A DNA stretch of 64,000 nucleotides from Gelatoporia subvermispora B (lineage: Eukaryota > Basidiomycota > Agaricomycetes > Polyporales > Gelatoporiaceae): NCBI GenBank assembly GCA_000320605.2, contig KB445794.1:495863-559862 (forward strand), in the 5' to 3' direction. Below are positions 38,101 through 50,598 of this stretch, in pieces (positions within the stretch are counted from its first letter, which is position 1; every line of letters starts with the position of its first letter). The notes below the pieces were generated by a model. The model worked only from the letters and a program-made list of their open reading frames with translations, searched no databases and had not been told where the DNA came from. The translations under genes were made by a program, and so were the position numbers.

Positions 38101-39822
38101 ATACCCTCGCGGCGTGCGGTGATGTGAACAGGTGCGTAGAGCCGATCACACCTTGGTTATAGCATCTAGCTCACTCTCGCTCCATTACAGGAACGTCATC
38201 GTCTCTGCCATCCCTTCGCTCTCTAAGCTCCATGCCCAGGCATACGAGTTCGCGAAGAGGGTCAGCGAGCGGCTGCTCCCCCGGACCACTGCATACCACG
38301 AGATCTGGCTTGACAAGAAGCTTGTCGCTGGTGATGCCTTGAAGGACGTAGAGCCGCTGTACGGCGAGTTCTATCTTCCCCGCAAGGTCGGTTGCCTATC
38401 CCTCTTGATAGTGATCTCTCTGACAGGTTGTACGCGTGTAGTTCAAAGTGGCAGTTGCAGTCCCTCCTACTAACGATGTAGATATCTTCGCTAATGATGT
38501 CGGATTCATTGCCATCGTCGACGAGAAGGGTGAGCTTGCTGGCTTCAACGTCACTGCGGGCGGTGGTATGGGTGTGACCCACGGCAACAAGAAGACCTAC
38601 CCCCGTCTTGGTGATGTTCTCGGCTTCTGTACTGTTGAGCAGGGCTGCGACATCGCGGAGAAAATCATGCTTGTCCAGAGGGATAATGGAAACCGAGAGG
38701 AGTACGTTCGACGGTTCTGTCAGTCTGTGGTGTGGCCGCTGATCATCTCCCTTTGCAATTGCATTTATAGCCGCAAGGTATGTAGATTCTCAATTTGCGT
38801 TAGGAAGAAAATGTTGACCGGTGTTTAGAATGCGCGTCTGAAATATACCATCGATAGGATGGGCCTCGACGTCTTCAAGGGCGAAGTCGAGAAGCTGCTT
38901 GGATACCAAATTCAGCCCGCACGGCCATTCACATTCGACCGCAACGTCGACGACTTTGGCTGGCACACAGACGCGAGCGGCAAGCACCACTTCACCTGCT
39001 TTATCGAGAACGGCCGTATCCAGGACGAACCCGACCGCGACTTTAAGGCTGGCCTGCGGGAAATCGCGAAAGTGCATAAGGGCACTTTCCGCCTCACGGC
39101 GAACCAGCACCTCGTCGTTACTGACGTCGCGACGGAGGACCTGCCGCAGATTAAGGATCTGCTGGCGCAGTACAAGCTGGACAACCTGTCGCAATCTGCT
39201 CTCAGGCTCTCGTCATCCGCTTGCGTTGCGTTCCCGACATGCGGTGAGTATTTATCTTGTCAGGCTCATTATGGGCGCTCAATGTTGTGTACAGGTCTCG
39301 CAATGGCGGAATCGGAGCGATACCTCCCCATCCTGATTGACAAGGTAGAAAAAATCTGCGAGGAGAACGGTCTGCGCAACGATTCGATCGTCATGCGTAT
39401 GACTGGCTGTCCTAACGGCTGCGCACGTCCATATGTCGCAGGTACGTGTCGTAGTCTGCTTCACATAATTATCATCTCAATGTTTTCCCCAGAGGTTGCA
39501 TTTGTCGGCAAAGCGCCTGGCACATATCTGATGTTGCTCGGTGGTGGCTACCACGGTCAAAGACTGAACAAGATCTACAGAGGTGCGGAGAGCTCAGTAT
39601 CATGGGACTGAGGCTTATCACTGACCGATTCGATTAGAAACGGTGACGGAGCCGGAGATCCTCGCCATTCTCAAGCCGATGATCAAACGTTACGCCTTGG
39701 AGAGGCACGAAGGCGAGCACTTCGGCGACTTCGTCATCCGTGCGGGCTACATCGCTCCGACAACTTCCGGCAAGGCTTGGTACGACAAGATGGGCGGCGA
39801 GATTGCCGTCGCATCGTCATGA
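35118..39822 (+). CDS. MET5: Sulfite reductase (NADPH) hemoprotein beta subunit
   Basis: Eight exons (35118-38131, 38191-38386, 38442-38701, 38771-38777, 38829-39243, 39295-39441, 39493-39582, 39638-39822) give 1437 residues. The long N-terminal part resembles the pyruvate-oxidoreductase-like region of fungal Met5, followed by a flavodoxin-like domain from about residue 695 ([20 protein letters not shown]). The C-terminal half is the siroheme/4Fe-4S reductase, with [13 protein letters not shown] and cluster ligands Cys1291, Cys1297, Cys1336 and Cys1340 in CVAFPTC and GCPNGC. Exon 4 is only 7 nt and joins GNRE to DRKNARLKYT in frame. It reduces sulfite to sulfide in cysteine and methionine synthesis. 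Confidence 0.96.
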
Positions 39823-40228
39823 AGGGACTCCGCGAACACGATCTGTTGTTACTTTTGCATAGGAAGATAGGGCACAATGTATCTGTAGTCATCCGCCGCA
39901 ATGTATATCCGCACGCTCGCTGTAGATCAACACTCCATCTCGCGGTGTTCCGGACACCCTGGGCCGTATCCGCTGGACAGTTTCGGAGCTTCGCCGGCAC
40001 GGCCGCACCTTGATCCAGACGCATATCAGCTCCGGACGTCTGCACCAAGCGAAGCGGTACCTTCGGGAAGCGGGTCTTAGAGCCGCGCCGCGCCGATAGA
40101 GCGGGCAAGTTTTTCATGGTGTTCACGCTTGGGCTCGGACAGCGGACTTCACGACGCGACGGGCGTTATACAATTACAACATCAATGAGCTCCGAGATTC
40201 CGTGTAGTACAGTGCACGCGTAGTGTCC
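39823..40228. other. Convergent 3' spacer
   Basis: A 406-bp spacer between the 3' ends of MET5 and AGX1. It should be 3' UTR sequence; no gene is seen. Confidence 0.45.
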
Positions 40229-42135
40229 TTACGCAGTCTTCTTGCTCGCGAGCGCGTCCGCGACGCTTTCCTGCAGGGCCGCAATGACCTTATCGACATC
40301 CCCGCGTGACTTGTCCACGACGCTGACCCCCATGTGTCTTCGCGCACAGAACACGAGACGGAAACAGCTAGTGTCAGCACCAGATCTACAAAGGACAGAT
40401 AGCGCCATACCCGATACGGAAGTACTTGTCTGCGGGCGAGATTGTCAGGAAGGCGCATTGGAGTTGACGGGCAGACAGATGCGATCTAACCTTTGTGATC
40501 CTTGTGGAGACCGCCCGCCACCACGACGCCACGCTTAAGCAAACGCGGAATCAGGTCCGAGGCAGCCACTCCCTCGGGCAGGTACAGCTAGTTGGAGACA
40601 AACATGAGGCGTGCTGGCTCCGCGATTGCACTTAGCTATAACGTACCGCGGTCATGCCGTTCGCCGCAAAGGCAGGGTCCTGTGGCAGCTGCTTCAGGCC
40701 TATTGCGGCGCCGGCTTCCTTCACGCGCCGGCTTGCCTCCTTGTGCAGCTTAAAGCGCTCCTCTAGTGAGGGCGATTGTTTCATGATCTGTGTCAGCGAG
40801 GCGTTGTATGCGTAGATCAGGTTCACCGGGGGTGTGGCGAAGTATGCAGCTGAACCCTTCTCGTAGTTCTGCATAATCGGGAGCCATCTGCAAGTGGGAT
40901 TGAATACGCGGTAAGAGCTTCACAAGTATTGCACCTACTTCTTCCAGCTCGCATAGTATGATGTGGGTGGAGAGGAACGGTTTTCGAAGACCTATACACA
41001 GTACGGTCAATGAGCTGCGATACGAATGACGCACGTTCGACTTGCCTTGATGGCTTTCTGGCTGGCCACAAGGATACTGAGACCAGGAGGGGTGCCCAGA
41101 CCTTTCTGGCTGGCCGTCATCACGACGTCGAGGCCCCAATCATCCATACGGATCTCTTCGCTGGCTACAGAGCATACTGCGTCCGCGACCACCTACAGGA
41201 ATACTGTCAATGTACATTATACACTCTGAGCGGTTCAGATGGTGATCACCAGAGTCTCCGGGGAGACGCGTTTGACGGTCTCAGCAATGCCCTTCGCATC
41301 GGACAGCACACCTGAGTTGCTGTTCGACATTACCGCACAGGCATTCCAGGGAGGAGGAAATACCTGTAGAGGTGTCGACATGGGTGAACGCGACGAGCTT
41401 ATATTTCTTCGCCGACAGCGCCTTCTCGACTTCGACGAATGTAGGTGCAGTGCCAAATGGCGCGCGGATCTCGTCGACGTTGGCGCCATAGACCTTCAGG
41501 CTGCATGCGTGTATGCGTTTGAGATGTCAAGTATGGGCACAGCGCGCGTACTACGCACCACTCCGCAAAGCTATCGCCGAAGTAGCCGCTGTTCAGGACA
41601 AGGACGTGCTCGCCGGGCTCGACCAAGTTTGCAGAGACCTAATGACGCGTGAGGACTGCGGGGACATTGACAGTGCGCAGTGCGTACCTGATCCCATCCC
41701 AGAGTGCCGGAGCCGGATATGATGAAGGGCTGCGCAGTGGTCGAGTACAGCACTTCTCTGGTCATCCGGATGCAGTCACCGAACACGGGCACAAATTCCG
41801 CAGCCATGTGCGACATGGACGGGTGCGCGTTTGCGTAGAGGACCTACGACCGTACAGGCTCAGGATCGCATGTAAGTAGATGCACAAAGCAGCATACTTC
41901 ATCGGTGACTTCAATGGGTCCCGGGATGCTGCACGATGTCTATGAGTCCCTGTGATCGCTGAGACAAAGGCGCGCGTACGTACACAAGAAGTCTGCAAGC
42001 AGGCAAGGTCAGTGGGAGTGTGAGTGCAGATCATCGCGTGGAATGACTCACTTGTGGGATTCCTATCGGCGCGACTGTTGAGTACAGCACGCAGGGGGGA
42101 CAACTCGACGCGCTTACCTGCTTGAATGGAGACAT
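40229..42135 (-). CDS. AGX1: Alanine-glyoxylate aminotransferase with unusually small exons
   Basis: Fourteen exons: 42135-42118, 42062-42052, 41992-41984, 41928-41898, 41843-41688, 41638-41559, 41500-41364, 41311-41250, 41192-41046, 40991-40939, 40887-40647, 40587-40491, 40429-40411, 40337-40229; 389 residues. The first four exons are 18, 11, 9 and 31 nt and together encode the invariant start MSPFKQESHKLLVIPGPIEV. Family motifs include NAHPSMSH, SGSGTLGWDQ, TDTSTG-like HVDTSTG, and TASQKGLGTPPG with PLP lysine 198. The intron after exon 9 (41045-40992) starts AAG|GCAAGT, a GC-AG intron. The enzyme makes glycine from glyoxylate and alanine, in peroxisome or cytosol. Confidence 0.94.
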
Positions 42136-42783
42136 GGTGGAGGCGGTCAAGAATCTACGTGGGTGGACAAGAGGGGAGGAAGAGGAACGCAAGATATTAC
42201 CCAAAGTACGGGACGGAGCGCCTGGGAGGAAACGGAGGGGAAGCCGGAGGGCCATCCGTAGGGTCCGTAGGGCTATCCGTCTGCGGCGTATCCTCCGGTG
42301 CGTGTTTCGCAAATGCAACTAATGCAAGCGGCCGCAGGGGTCGGTGTGTGATCCTCTATTTCCGCATGCCACATATTTTATGGCGAATATCAGGGAGCTT
42401 GCAGGGGCAAGACTGATCAACAGACACGGAGCGGGGCGGCGGCGGGCGTCCTCGGCCTAGTTTCGAGCATTTCGGCGAGCGAATACTCCCATCGGAACCC
42501 CGTCCAAACGCTCGCACAAGTCACGCAAAACAACGTTCAGCCGACCGAGTGGGCCTCCAGCTGCGGCCAACTGCGTCCACCTGCGACGGTCTGCATGGAA
42601 GAACTTCTCTGAATGGCTACAGTTCCACCCATGCACCCGTGAACGTTAATTTAGCTTCCGGTGCACACAGCGTACCACATTAGTCTAACTTTATCCGTGG
42701 GTATCCGTACAACCACCTCTTCCACATCCGAGAACAGCTCATCCAGCACACGATCCTCTCCCGCCGGCTTCCCAAATAGCCTC
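42136..42783. other. Spacer between AGX1 and the dynein chain gene
   Basis: A 648-bp region on the same strand as both neighbours, expected to hold the AGX1 promoter and the 3' UTR of the dynein gene. Around 42555-42595 short CTGCG-type units recur imperfectly. No gene is seen. Confidence 0.45.
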
Positions 42784-45228
42784 TCAAACCACGCCGTTCG
42801 TCTGTGCCCCTCCTCCCACCACCCCAGCGATCGTCCGCTGTAGGTCGTTCCACTCCGACTCCCTGGGCAGCGCCATGTCCCCGATGTCATACACGTACAG
42901 CTTCCCGTCGCTGCCTCCCATCGCTGCACGGCGGCCATCCTTGCGGTCCCACTGCAGCTTGTTGATCGCACGCCCCGATCCAACCGTGGTGGACACCACC
43001 GAGACCTGATGATGCTTCAGTAACACGGGTATCCAAATAACACACAGTACGCACCTCGGTATCAAAGTTGAGGTTCCAGATGTCAAACCGTCCCGAGCCG
43101 TCGACCACTCCAAACAGCGCAGGGTGACTAGGGTGCCACTTGACATCGTAGACATAGTCATCCGCTTCCTCAAACGAATAGATCGGCGCGATCGTACTCG
43201 CCGCTGTCGAGGGCTTTGCGAGCGACTTTGCTCTCCACAATTTCACAGTCCAGTCCACCGAGCATGTTAGTAACAAGTCCGAGAAATCCACTGGCCCAAG
43301 CGGTGGATGGAAGTCCAAGCCCATGACAGGCCCAGAGTGGCCGCGGTAGACGTCGTACTGGTTCAGCCCAGCTTTCGCTCCTGCCCGGTCGTACCTGTTG
43401 GCTTGATAGACGTTGCCCTCTTCAGTTCCAACCCAGAATGTAGTGGTCTCATTGTCAGGGAAGTTCAACGCTGTGATCGCTACTTCACCCGTCTTATTAT
43501 GTCCTGCGTGTACCAGCTCAAGTGTTTCCTAAGAACGAAGAGATGAGCGTTTTCATGGAAGGGGTAGATGCGGTACGTACCTGAGGCTGCGCAAGCATGT
43601 CGACCAACCAGCTACACACAGTACCGTCTGTACTACTTGTGATGAGGTTGTGCGCGTTCTGTGTCCCCACCATCTGCATGGCGTATACCGGATGTGTATG
43701 TCCAGCGGCGGATAATGGTGTCTTCAGGACCGGCAAGTGCTTCGACCTTGTGTCCCATAGCAAGATCTGACCCGAATATGTACCTCCGAAGATTAGATTC
43801 GAGTGGAATGGCGAAAATGTCACGGAGAGCACATCTGACTGTGCGGTAAGTCAGGTGATAGTTCAACTTATGAGTACATGTCGAGTAAGCCACCTGTGAA
43901 TGGAACACAAACTCTGGACGCTCCAGTAGGTGGAGATTCCAGACTGCGACAATACCATCGGGTTCATTGAGTGCAGCGGGATTCTTGTTATACGAGGCAC
44001 AGCTGAGTTCGGGGAACTGTGAGACGATGAGCTGTTGGGTAATATTCGACTCGTAGTCATGCGCACTTTCGGTGACCAGTCAACGTCGGTGATCGATCTG
44101 TTCTTGCCATATCGTTCGTCGTAGAATGCGCATACGCATTTTACTCGTCGACCTTCAGAATCATCACTGAATAGCTCTAAGTCGGGGGCGATGAAAGAAG
44201 TCTTGAGGACACTGCTTACACTCCGTTCTCTGCCCCAACTGTATAATCACGTATATAGTCGTAGTTGTCATTCAACGCCCGCTGAACGATCTTGGTCGAC
44301 TGCTCCACGAAATCGAGGAATTCTGGCACAGAGAAGATGCTGAACTTCTCTTCCTCCGTCATCTCTGTATGCCACAGTGAGTTTCGAGCAGAATGCACCA
44401 TATAGACTTGCCAACCTCGAATTTCCTGTTCGATCTCCTTGTCAAGTTGCGCACTCTCTTCCTCGAGCTGCTTCTCCCGCGCCTCGCGCTCTGCGTCCGC
44501 TACCTCTCGTTCCCGAATGATACGTTCGCGCATTTCCTCTTCAGATACGGCAGCAGGTTCCGATTCCACCTCCATTGTCTGAACCTCCTTATTGTAGATC
44601 ACTCTTTCCTATGCGGTGTCTTAGTATCGGTAACGCCACAAGTTCTACACGCGGGCACACCTTCTGTGGCAGCTCAAACAGCTCCTGCTCAATATCTATC
44701 AGGTCTGGCATAACCCGTGGGGTCATGACTCTACACTGATCAGTGCAAGCGTATATTTAAATCAGAGAGGTGCTCACCTGTCTACGACGTTCTCCGTGGC
44801 GCCATTCGTGGACTGCACGAAGGTCGTGCCGACGCTGACACGGTCCGAGACCGCATCGCTCTGTCTGCTGAGGCGGCCGGAGAGGGATAAGGCGGAAGGA
44901 CCAGGAAGAGAGCTCGTCTGACCGAGAGAAGGCGTGCCAGGGACTGACGAGCCGGGCGAGCCTGCCGCGCTGTCCACCGCGCGCGATGCGGTGCCGATGA
45001 GCGAGTTGACGAGGTCGTCCACATCCCGCCGCACGATAGACGGGCCACCTGACTAGTGGGTGGTTGATGTGGCAGTCAGCAGAGAGCAGAGTGAGGCGGG
45101 AGAGGGCGGGGGCTCACGTCGGATGTGCGTCGCTCTGATTCGGCCTTCTGGCGGTCTGCGCGAGCTTTCCTGAGCTCTGCAAGCTTGGCCCGCTTCGCCT
45201 CGAGTTCTGCCCGTCGCTTGTCAGACAT
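42784..45228 (-). CDS. DYNC1I: Cytoplasmic dynein intermediate chain, WD40 protein
   Basis: Ten exons (45228-45118, 45052-44778, 44730-44661, 44608-44416, 44364-44220, 44166-44067, 44016-43894, 43838-43581, 43528-43055, 43005-42784) give 656 residues. The N-terminus ([20 protein letters not shown]) is the single helix that binds dynactin p150. A Ser/Gly/Pro-rich linker and charged helix follow. The C-terminal WD40 propeller has [45 protein letters not shown] and [10 protein letters not shown], all characteristic. It scaffolds light chains on the dynein heavy chain. The last exon of 74 codons ends in a short unrelated tail. Confidence 0.95.
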
Positions 45229-45391
45229 TGTCTGGCCCTCCGAGATAGTGAGAGATGGGAGTGGCTAGTGAGAGTACGACAAATGAGGCTAGTGACGGTC
45301 GTAGGACCGACGCGCTGTTGACGCGCTGTTTGGCTGCTACTTTCAGAACTCACTTGACTCCTCCCACCTCCATCCTGACGCTTGCTTCAAA

Positions 45392-46797
45392 ATGTCTCTC
45401 ATCGGTCCAAGCAAACGGGGCGGGGCCGGCAAGGGGGGTGCACGCCGTAATGAGAACAATCGTATCTATGCGTTTCCTCTGCCGCTCGAGTTCTCTCCAG
45501 CTACTACTTCGCGCTTCCACCCTGCTAGGCATGTCCTAGGTCTCTTTGGCATCCCAGATACAACAGTCTTGAACCCGCATTGCGAGGGGACCTTCGACCT
45601 CGTTACCCGCTCTGTGTGGATAACAAACTCTAGGGACTCGACAATTCTCTGGCGACGAGGCTTCTTCGGTAAAGGAGACTTATCGCGGAGCGAGCCGTCA
45701 TGGCATGCTCGACAGATGACTGCTCGTCAAGCTGCAGGGAAATGTGCGGACAGGACCTATAATAGTTACCCAAGCAATCTGATGTTCTATCCCAGTCCTC
45801 ACATCGGAAGAAATTAGAGAAAAACGCAGAACAGAACGAAAACAATTCAAGCTCGATCGTGCGGCGGCTCTGGCACGAGCAGCAGCAGAGGCAGATGCTG
45901 CTTTTGCTGAAGGGCGCGAGGCTGCCCCTGTCGCGATCCCCTCCGGTGCTACGTGGAAGCCACAAGCACAGTCCACTGCTGAAGACAGCCGCTCCTCAAC
46001 ACCTGCTCTGACCGAGGAAGCGGAGCAGGAATCAGAAGAGCCCCTCGAGGATATGGAACATTTGCAACTCACTCTCCAAGAAGCGTTCTTTTTGATATGG
46101 AATTTCGATTGCCTGACAGTCCTTGATCCCACAACGGTACTTGCATACAGCATACCAATGTGGCAATAGACTGAATTCTGAGAGCACAGAATGAGCCGAT
46201 GAGTCTGCATCAACTCTGGACTACCTTCCGGTCTGTGTATTGCGATCAGCTACCTCCTCCACTGGCCGACCCTGCGATATCACGATTCGATAACCCATTT
46301 CTGGTAAATTATGTCGCATATCATTACTTCCGGTCTCTGGGCTGGGTAGTCAAAGGTGGTATCAAGTTCTGCGTCGATCTTTTGTTGTACAAACGCGGAC
46401 CAGTCTTCCACCATGCAGAGTGAGATTATATGTTTTCCTGTGTACCGCCCAGATGCTCATAGACGCTACGATAGGTTCGGTGTGCTCGTTATGCCTGTGT
46501 ACGAAGACCCCGAGGACCAAGCGACATCGCCCTTTACGCTTGCAAATTCTGAACCATTCTCATGGACCTGGCTCAGTACAGTGAACCGAGTAAATTCGCA
46601 AGTGCAGAAGGTACGCGGCATGCAACTCTCGGCGACACGCGAACTAACTGGCGCAGACACTGATCCTGGCATATGTCACAATACCTGCGAGCTCTCGTGT
46701 GCTAAGCGATCTCATCGCGTCACCAGCATGTCTCGCCCAGTACTCCGTGCACGAAGTCGTACTCCGGCGGTTCCTCCCAGCACGCATGCGCGATTGA
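45392..46797 (+). CDS. SEN2: tRNA-splicing endonuclease catalytic subunit Sen2
   Basis: Five exons (45392-45743, 45796-46136, 46190-46419, 46475-46610, 46657-46797) give 399 residues. A variable N-terminal region with an Ala/Glu-rich coiled coil precedes the nuclease core. [17 protein letters not shown] leads into the catalytic site: Tyr298 in LLLYKRGP, His306 in HHAEF and Lys353 in QKTLIL form the expected triad. VYEDPEDQ is also typical of the fungal protein. With Sen34 it cuts introns from pre-tRNAs. It is divergent from the dynein gene with only 163 bp between starts. Confidence 0.95.
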
Positions 46798-47088
46798 AGT
46801 ACTTGCCTCGTGGTTGCAGGTATACCATATCATTTGCCCGGAAGTACAGATATATGTGCTACCAGGATCCTGTCGGTCAAGATGCCGGACCTTCCCGACC
46901 GCGGACATCGAAGTATGGGCAGGTCAGATCACGTTGCGAAAAGGATGTGTCAGGGAGAGCAAATCGTCGGACACGAGCTCCGAGCCATAGGCAGGAGCTC
47001 TGCGAGAGTCGGGATGTCATGGTCCAGTATGTAGTTGGGAATGGAAATGAGCCGAGGGTAAGGACCATGGCCTAGTCAGGGTATATGC

Positions 47089-48907
47089 CTATACAGCACC
47101 CTTGATCTGGACTTTGCGGTACTTCTCTTCGAATACTTGCGCGAGGGGCGCTCCAGCAGGTTTGCAATCTAGGGTCTTCTCTGAGTCTGGGCTGTTTGGG
47201 TTCTGGAAAAATGCTGCGCCATGTTCTGCGAGAAAGTCGCTTGCCGTAGCTAGAGTATCGAAAGCTAGTTCGTTCTGGACGAAAGACAGTGACAATATGC
47301 GGTACCTGTCGCAACATGCGTGAGATATAGGGCATCAACGATCAAATAATTCACATACGCTTTTGTCATGACGATTAATGCTCTGACTCTCTCCCTGTCG
47401 ATGAAGTGATCCATGATATATGCGCCCATATTGGGCGCATTGAGATACAATTCGAAGAGAGCATGATAATTTCCCAATGCCAGGGCCCGCTGAACGTCAA
47501 GCGCATGCCGTACCGCTGGGTCCTCTTTCTGTTCATTTGTCAGTTGACCTACATATAGATTTAGATCTGCAAGCAACGTAGTATCAGTGGACGACTTCCT
47601 GAGAGACTGATGGTCGTACCGCTTCTGTTGCGTCCGTGGAGGAGCATGAGAATGCGATATGCTGTGAACTCTTGAACCTTGCCGGGTATCCCAAGTTCAT
47701 ACAGATTTCGAAGCATGGCTTGGCACTGGTTATATTCTACCATGTCGCCCTGGCACGTATGTGAGCCAGAGCGCAAGGAGTCACGGCGGCATAGGTGCTT
47801 ACAACTTCCAGTGCCATCCTGGCATGTATCTCATAGACAGTGACAGTGAACTCATTCTTGATGCGTTGCACCTGGTGAAGCACAGCTGATCTCCTGATCT
47901 TTCGGCTTATAGCGAGTTTCACAACGCACGGTCAAGTCCTGGCGCAGACTCTTAAACTGGCTGCAAATCCAACTGTAACTGACTTTGTCTCGCCACTTCC
48001 TTTTTAGCTGAGCGAGTGTTTCCTGAAGCACCTCGTATGGTCGGATCTGCTCCGGTTTCGGTTCCTGCAGCGCTCTGTCAGTGCAGCGAGCGAGGCCCGC
48101 ATAGACGAGGAACTTGCTGATGTCAGACGGAGATAGTCCTTGAAGATTTCTCGCGAGGTCCCGACGATCGTGAAGCGATCCCAGCCTGGCACATTCTGCA
48201 GGCATTCAGATGATTCAGCACGTAGGACGCAGCAACCGGTACGAACCGCATTCACTTCCGGCTCGTCCGCATCAAACGACGGCGTCGCCGAGCGTGACTG
48301 GAAGAGATGCGCCGCGGACGGGCTCGCCAGGTATCCCTGACCGTTTGTCCGTAGGTTCTTCTGACGCTCGATATCGTGCTCTCGCTGAAATCGCGCGGCG
48401 CGGCGGTTCAGCGCAGCCACGTCATTGAAATCTGAGGCACCGGACGACGCGGACTTGGATATCGAGCTCTTCTTAGTCTTCTTGTTGCTCGTGGCGGTGC
48501 CATCATGACTACGCGTGGCAGAGCGTCAGAAGCCTCGATGCACCTGTGCCCTGATCCAACTCACATTTTGCGCTTGAGATTGTTGAACGAGTTTATAGTG
48601 GGGAAGGGCTTGGGCAGCAGGCTTTGCGACCTTCAACTCGAGCGATCAGAGAGAGTGGTATGATGCCTTAACGCACCTTTGCAGCTGTACACCCGCCCAA
48701 TCCGTAGTCCAAAGTGTCTTGCTAACGTATGCGTCAGATATTACCTGTCTTAATTCCGCCTGAGCTTCCTCTCTATTCGCGTCGGTCATTTGCCCCAGGC
48801 ATCTAGCCACCCAATCTCTGCCCGGAACCGCGTCAGTCACAATAAGCCTGCAAGGAGCCTGGCTGTGAACGGTACTTCAGCTGTGGAGGCCAACTATCTG
48901 AAGACAT
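47089..48907 (-). CDS. THP3: Thp3/LENG8-type SAC3-GANP domain protein
   Basis: Ten exons: 48907-48876, 48817-48677, 48621-48565, 48508-48247, 48195-48118, 48064-47930, 47871-47803, 47749-47620, 47566-47359, 47305-47089; 442 residues. The start MSSDSWPPQLK, then VARCLGQMTD and TLWTTDW, fits the LENG8/Thp3 N-terminus. The SAC3/GANP helical domain carries YLRLTSEPKPEQIRPYEVLQ, CSQFKSLRQDLTVQRIKNEF, YEIHARMALE and EYNQCQAMLRNLY. The intron after exon 5 begins TCA|GCAAGT, a GC-AG intron that alone restores the conserved LRLTSEPKP. Thp3 with Csn12 acts in transcription elongation and mRNA processing in yeast. Confidence 0.9.
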
Positions 48908-49266
48908 GACTAGTTTGCTATGCAAGAAGAATCACTAGAGGTCTCTGGTTCAAAAATGCAGGGACAGATGTACGAAGCAGATAGGCCAAGAGCGAGGACT
49001 GTGAAGGGCCGGAGGCTGCCCTGAGGCCAGCTGAGGCCACCTCTCCCCCGCTTGTTTTAGGCAACTTATTCTCACGTGTGTCGGCCGGGCGTCTGAACAA
49101 CCCCCACAAATCCTTTGCGCCAAGTGAAAGTCCCGTCAAGAATTTGCAAGTATGTGTATTTGGCATTAGCAACTGCGTAGTTCTACGACCAGACGAGCTG
49201 ACTAGTCCGTAAATTACGCCCGTAAGGAATGCGCTCTTCGCAAAAAGTCCCGAGCCTCTAGTTGGT
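48908..49266. other. Spacer between THP3 and CYT1
   Basis: A 359-bp spacer holding the THP3 promoter and the CYT1 3' UTR. An open frame on the minus strand crosses it but is not the THP3 frame and has no motifs. Confidence 0.45.
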
Positions 49267-50598
49267 TCAGTGGGTGCTCTTGTCCGCAGGCGGGTTGTAG
49301 ACTGTCAAGGCCGTCAGCAATCGACGTAAAGGTACATGTGTAGAGAACGCACAAATCTTCCTGGTCTTGATGACAGACCATTTGAAGCGCTTGACGTACA
49401 AGCTGATAGCGGTCAACGCAGAGAAGATAATGACGGCCTTGATGCCCATCTTCTTGCGCTCATCGTGTTCTGGCTCAGCGGCCCAGCTTAGGAAAGTGGC
49501 GACATCCTTTGCCATCTGCGATGTGGTTGCAGGGGTGCCTGCGCAGATGGCATCAATAACAAATATTTACAAGCGGTACCATGCAACCTACCATCCTCGT
49601 ACTCGACCAAGCCGTCAAACAGAACACGGGCCATGGAAATGGCATTACCGGGGAAGTAGGGGTTGTAGTTCATGCCCTCACGGATCTCGAAGCCAGCCGG
49701 GGGGTCGACGTAGCCAGTGAGTAGAGAAAAGATGTAGTCCTAAACACGTATTCAGAGCCCTGATAATCTTGTAAATTTGAGGAGACTCACAGCACCACCG
49801 TGGCGAGCCTTGACCATCAGGGACAAGTCGGGAGGGAGAGCACCCCCGTTGCCAGCACGGGCAGCTTCTTCGTTGGGGTATGGCGGGGGCATGTAGTCAG
49901 ACAGTTTGCCCGGTCGCTGGAACATCTCGCCCTTGTCGTCTGGACCATCCTCGTACTCGACCTCTGCGGCCATGGCCCTGGCCTCGTCAGCGGTGTGCGA
50001 GACGCCGACCAGGTTGCGCCAGGCAATACGATCGAGGGAATGGCACGCCGCACAGACCTCACGGTATACTTGGTATCCACGGCGGATGCTGCAATTATGC
50101 GCATCGTTGGTCAACGAAAAGATAAGGCTGTTCGGGACGGCGCACCTGGAATGGTCGAAGCTATCGAAGAAACCAGAGTGAGACCAAGGGTAGTGGGGAG
50201 AGTGCAGACCCTCCTCGGCGGGCGAGTTTGCGTGGACCTCGCCAACGAAAGGTAGGGTGCCGTAGAGGTGGGTGTACCAGGCCGCAGAGCCTACCGCGAG
50301 GAGGGTCGCTGCAGCGAGTGACGCGCGCGTGCCAGCAGACTGCGTCGCGTTTTAGCATTAGACTTCCGTGTAATTTGATGATTTAAATAGAAAAATACCT
50401 GCGCAGAGGCAGAGCTAGAGCTCGTCGAGGCGAAGCGGGCGCGCTGGAGGTACGTGACATCGAACCCAACATACGGTGACTTGGAGGAATGTGCGGACGT
50501 ACCAAGGCCGGACGCGAGCCCCGTGCGAGAGAGGAGATACTCTGGCCTGCAAAAAGGCCGAGGTTTTTCACTGAACTCGCAGGGAGCCTGGCGAGCAT
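49267..50598 (-). CDS. CYT1: Cytochrome c1 of respiratory complex III
   Basis: Seven exons (50598-50503, 50443-50399, 50339-50146, 50088-49791, 49739-49592, 49538-49353, 49301-49267) give 333 residues. The N-terminus is Arg/Ser/Ala-rich, a mitochondrial presequence, followed by a hydrophobic sorting segment ([20 protein letters not shown]). The heme site is CAACH (Cys124, Cys127, His128). [20 protein letters not shown] carries the axial Met. A single C-terminal membrane helix ([20 protein letters not shown]) anchors it in the inner membrane. It passes electrons from the Rieske protein to cytochrome c. Confidence 0.97.

Noticed and set aside
44032..44066. 35-nt intron in the dynein intermediate chain
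   Set aside because: The next acceptor (ending at 44017) gives a normal 50-nt intron and the conserved [13 protein letters not shown], so the short version was dropped.
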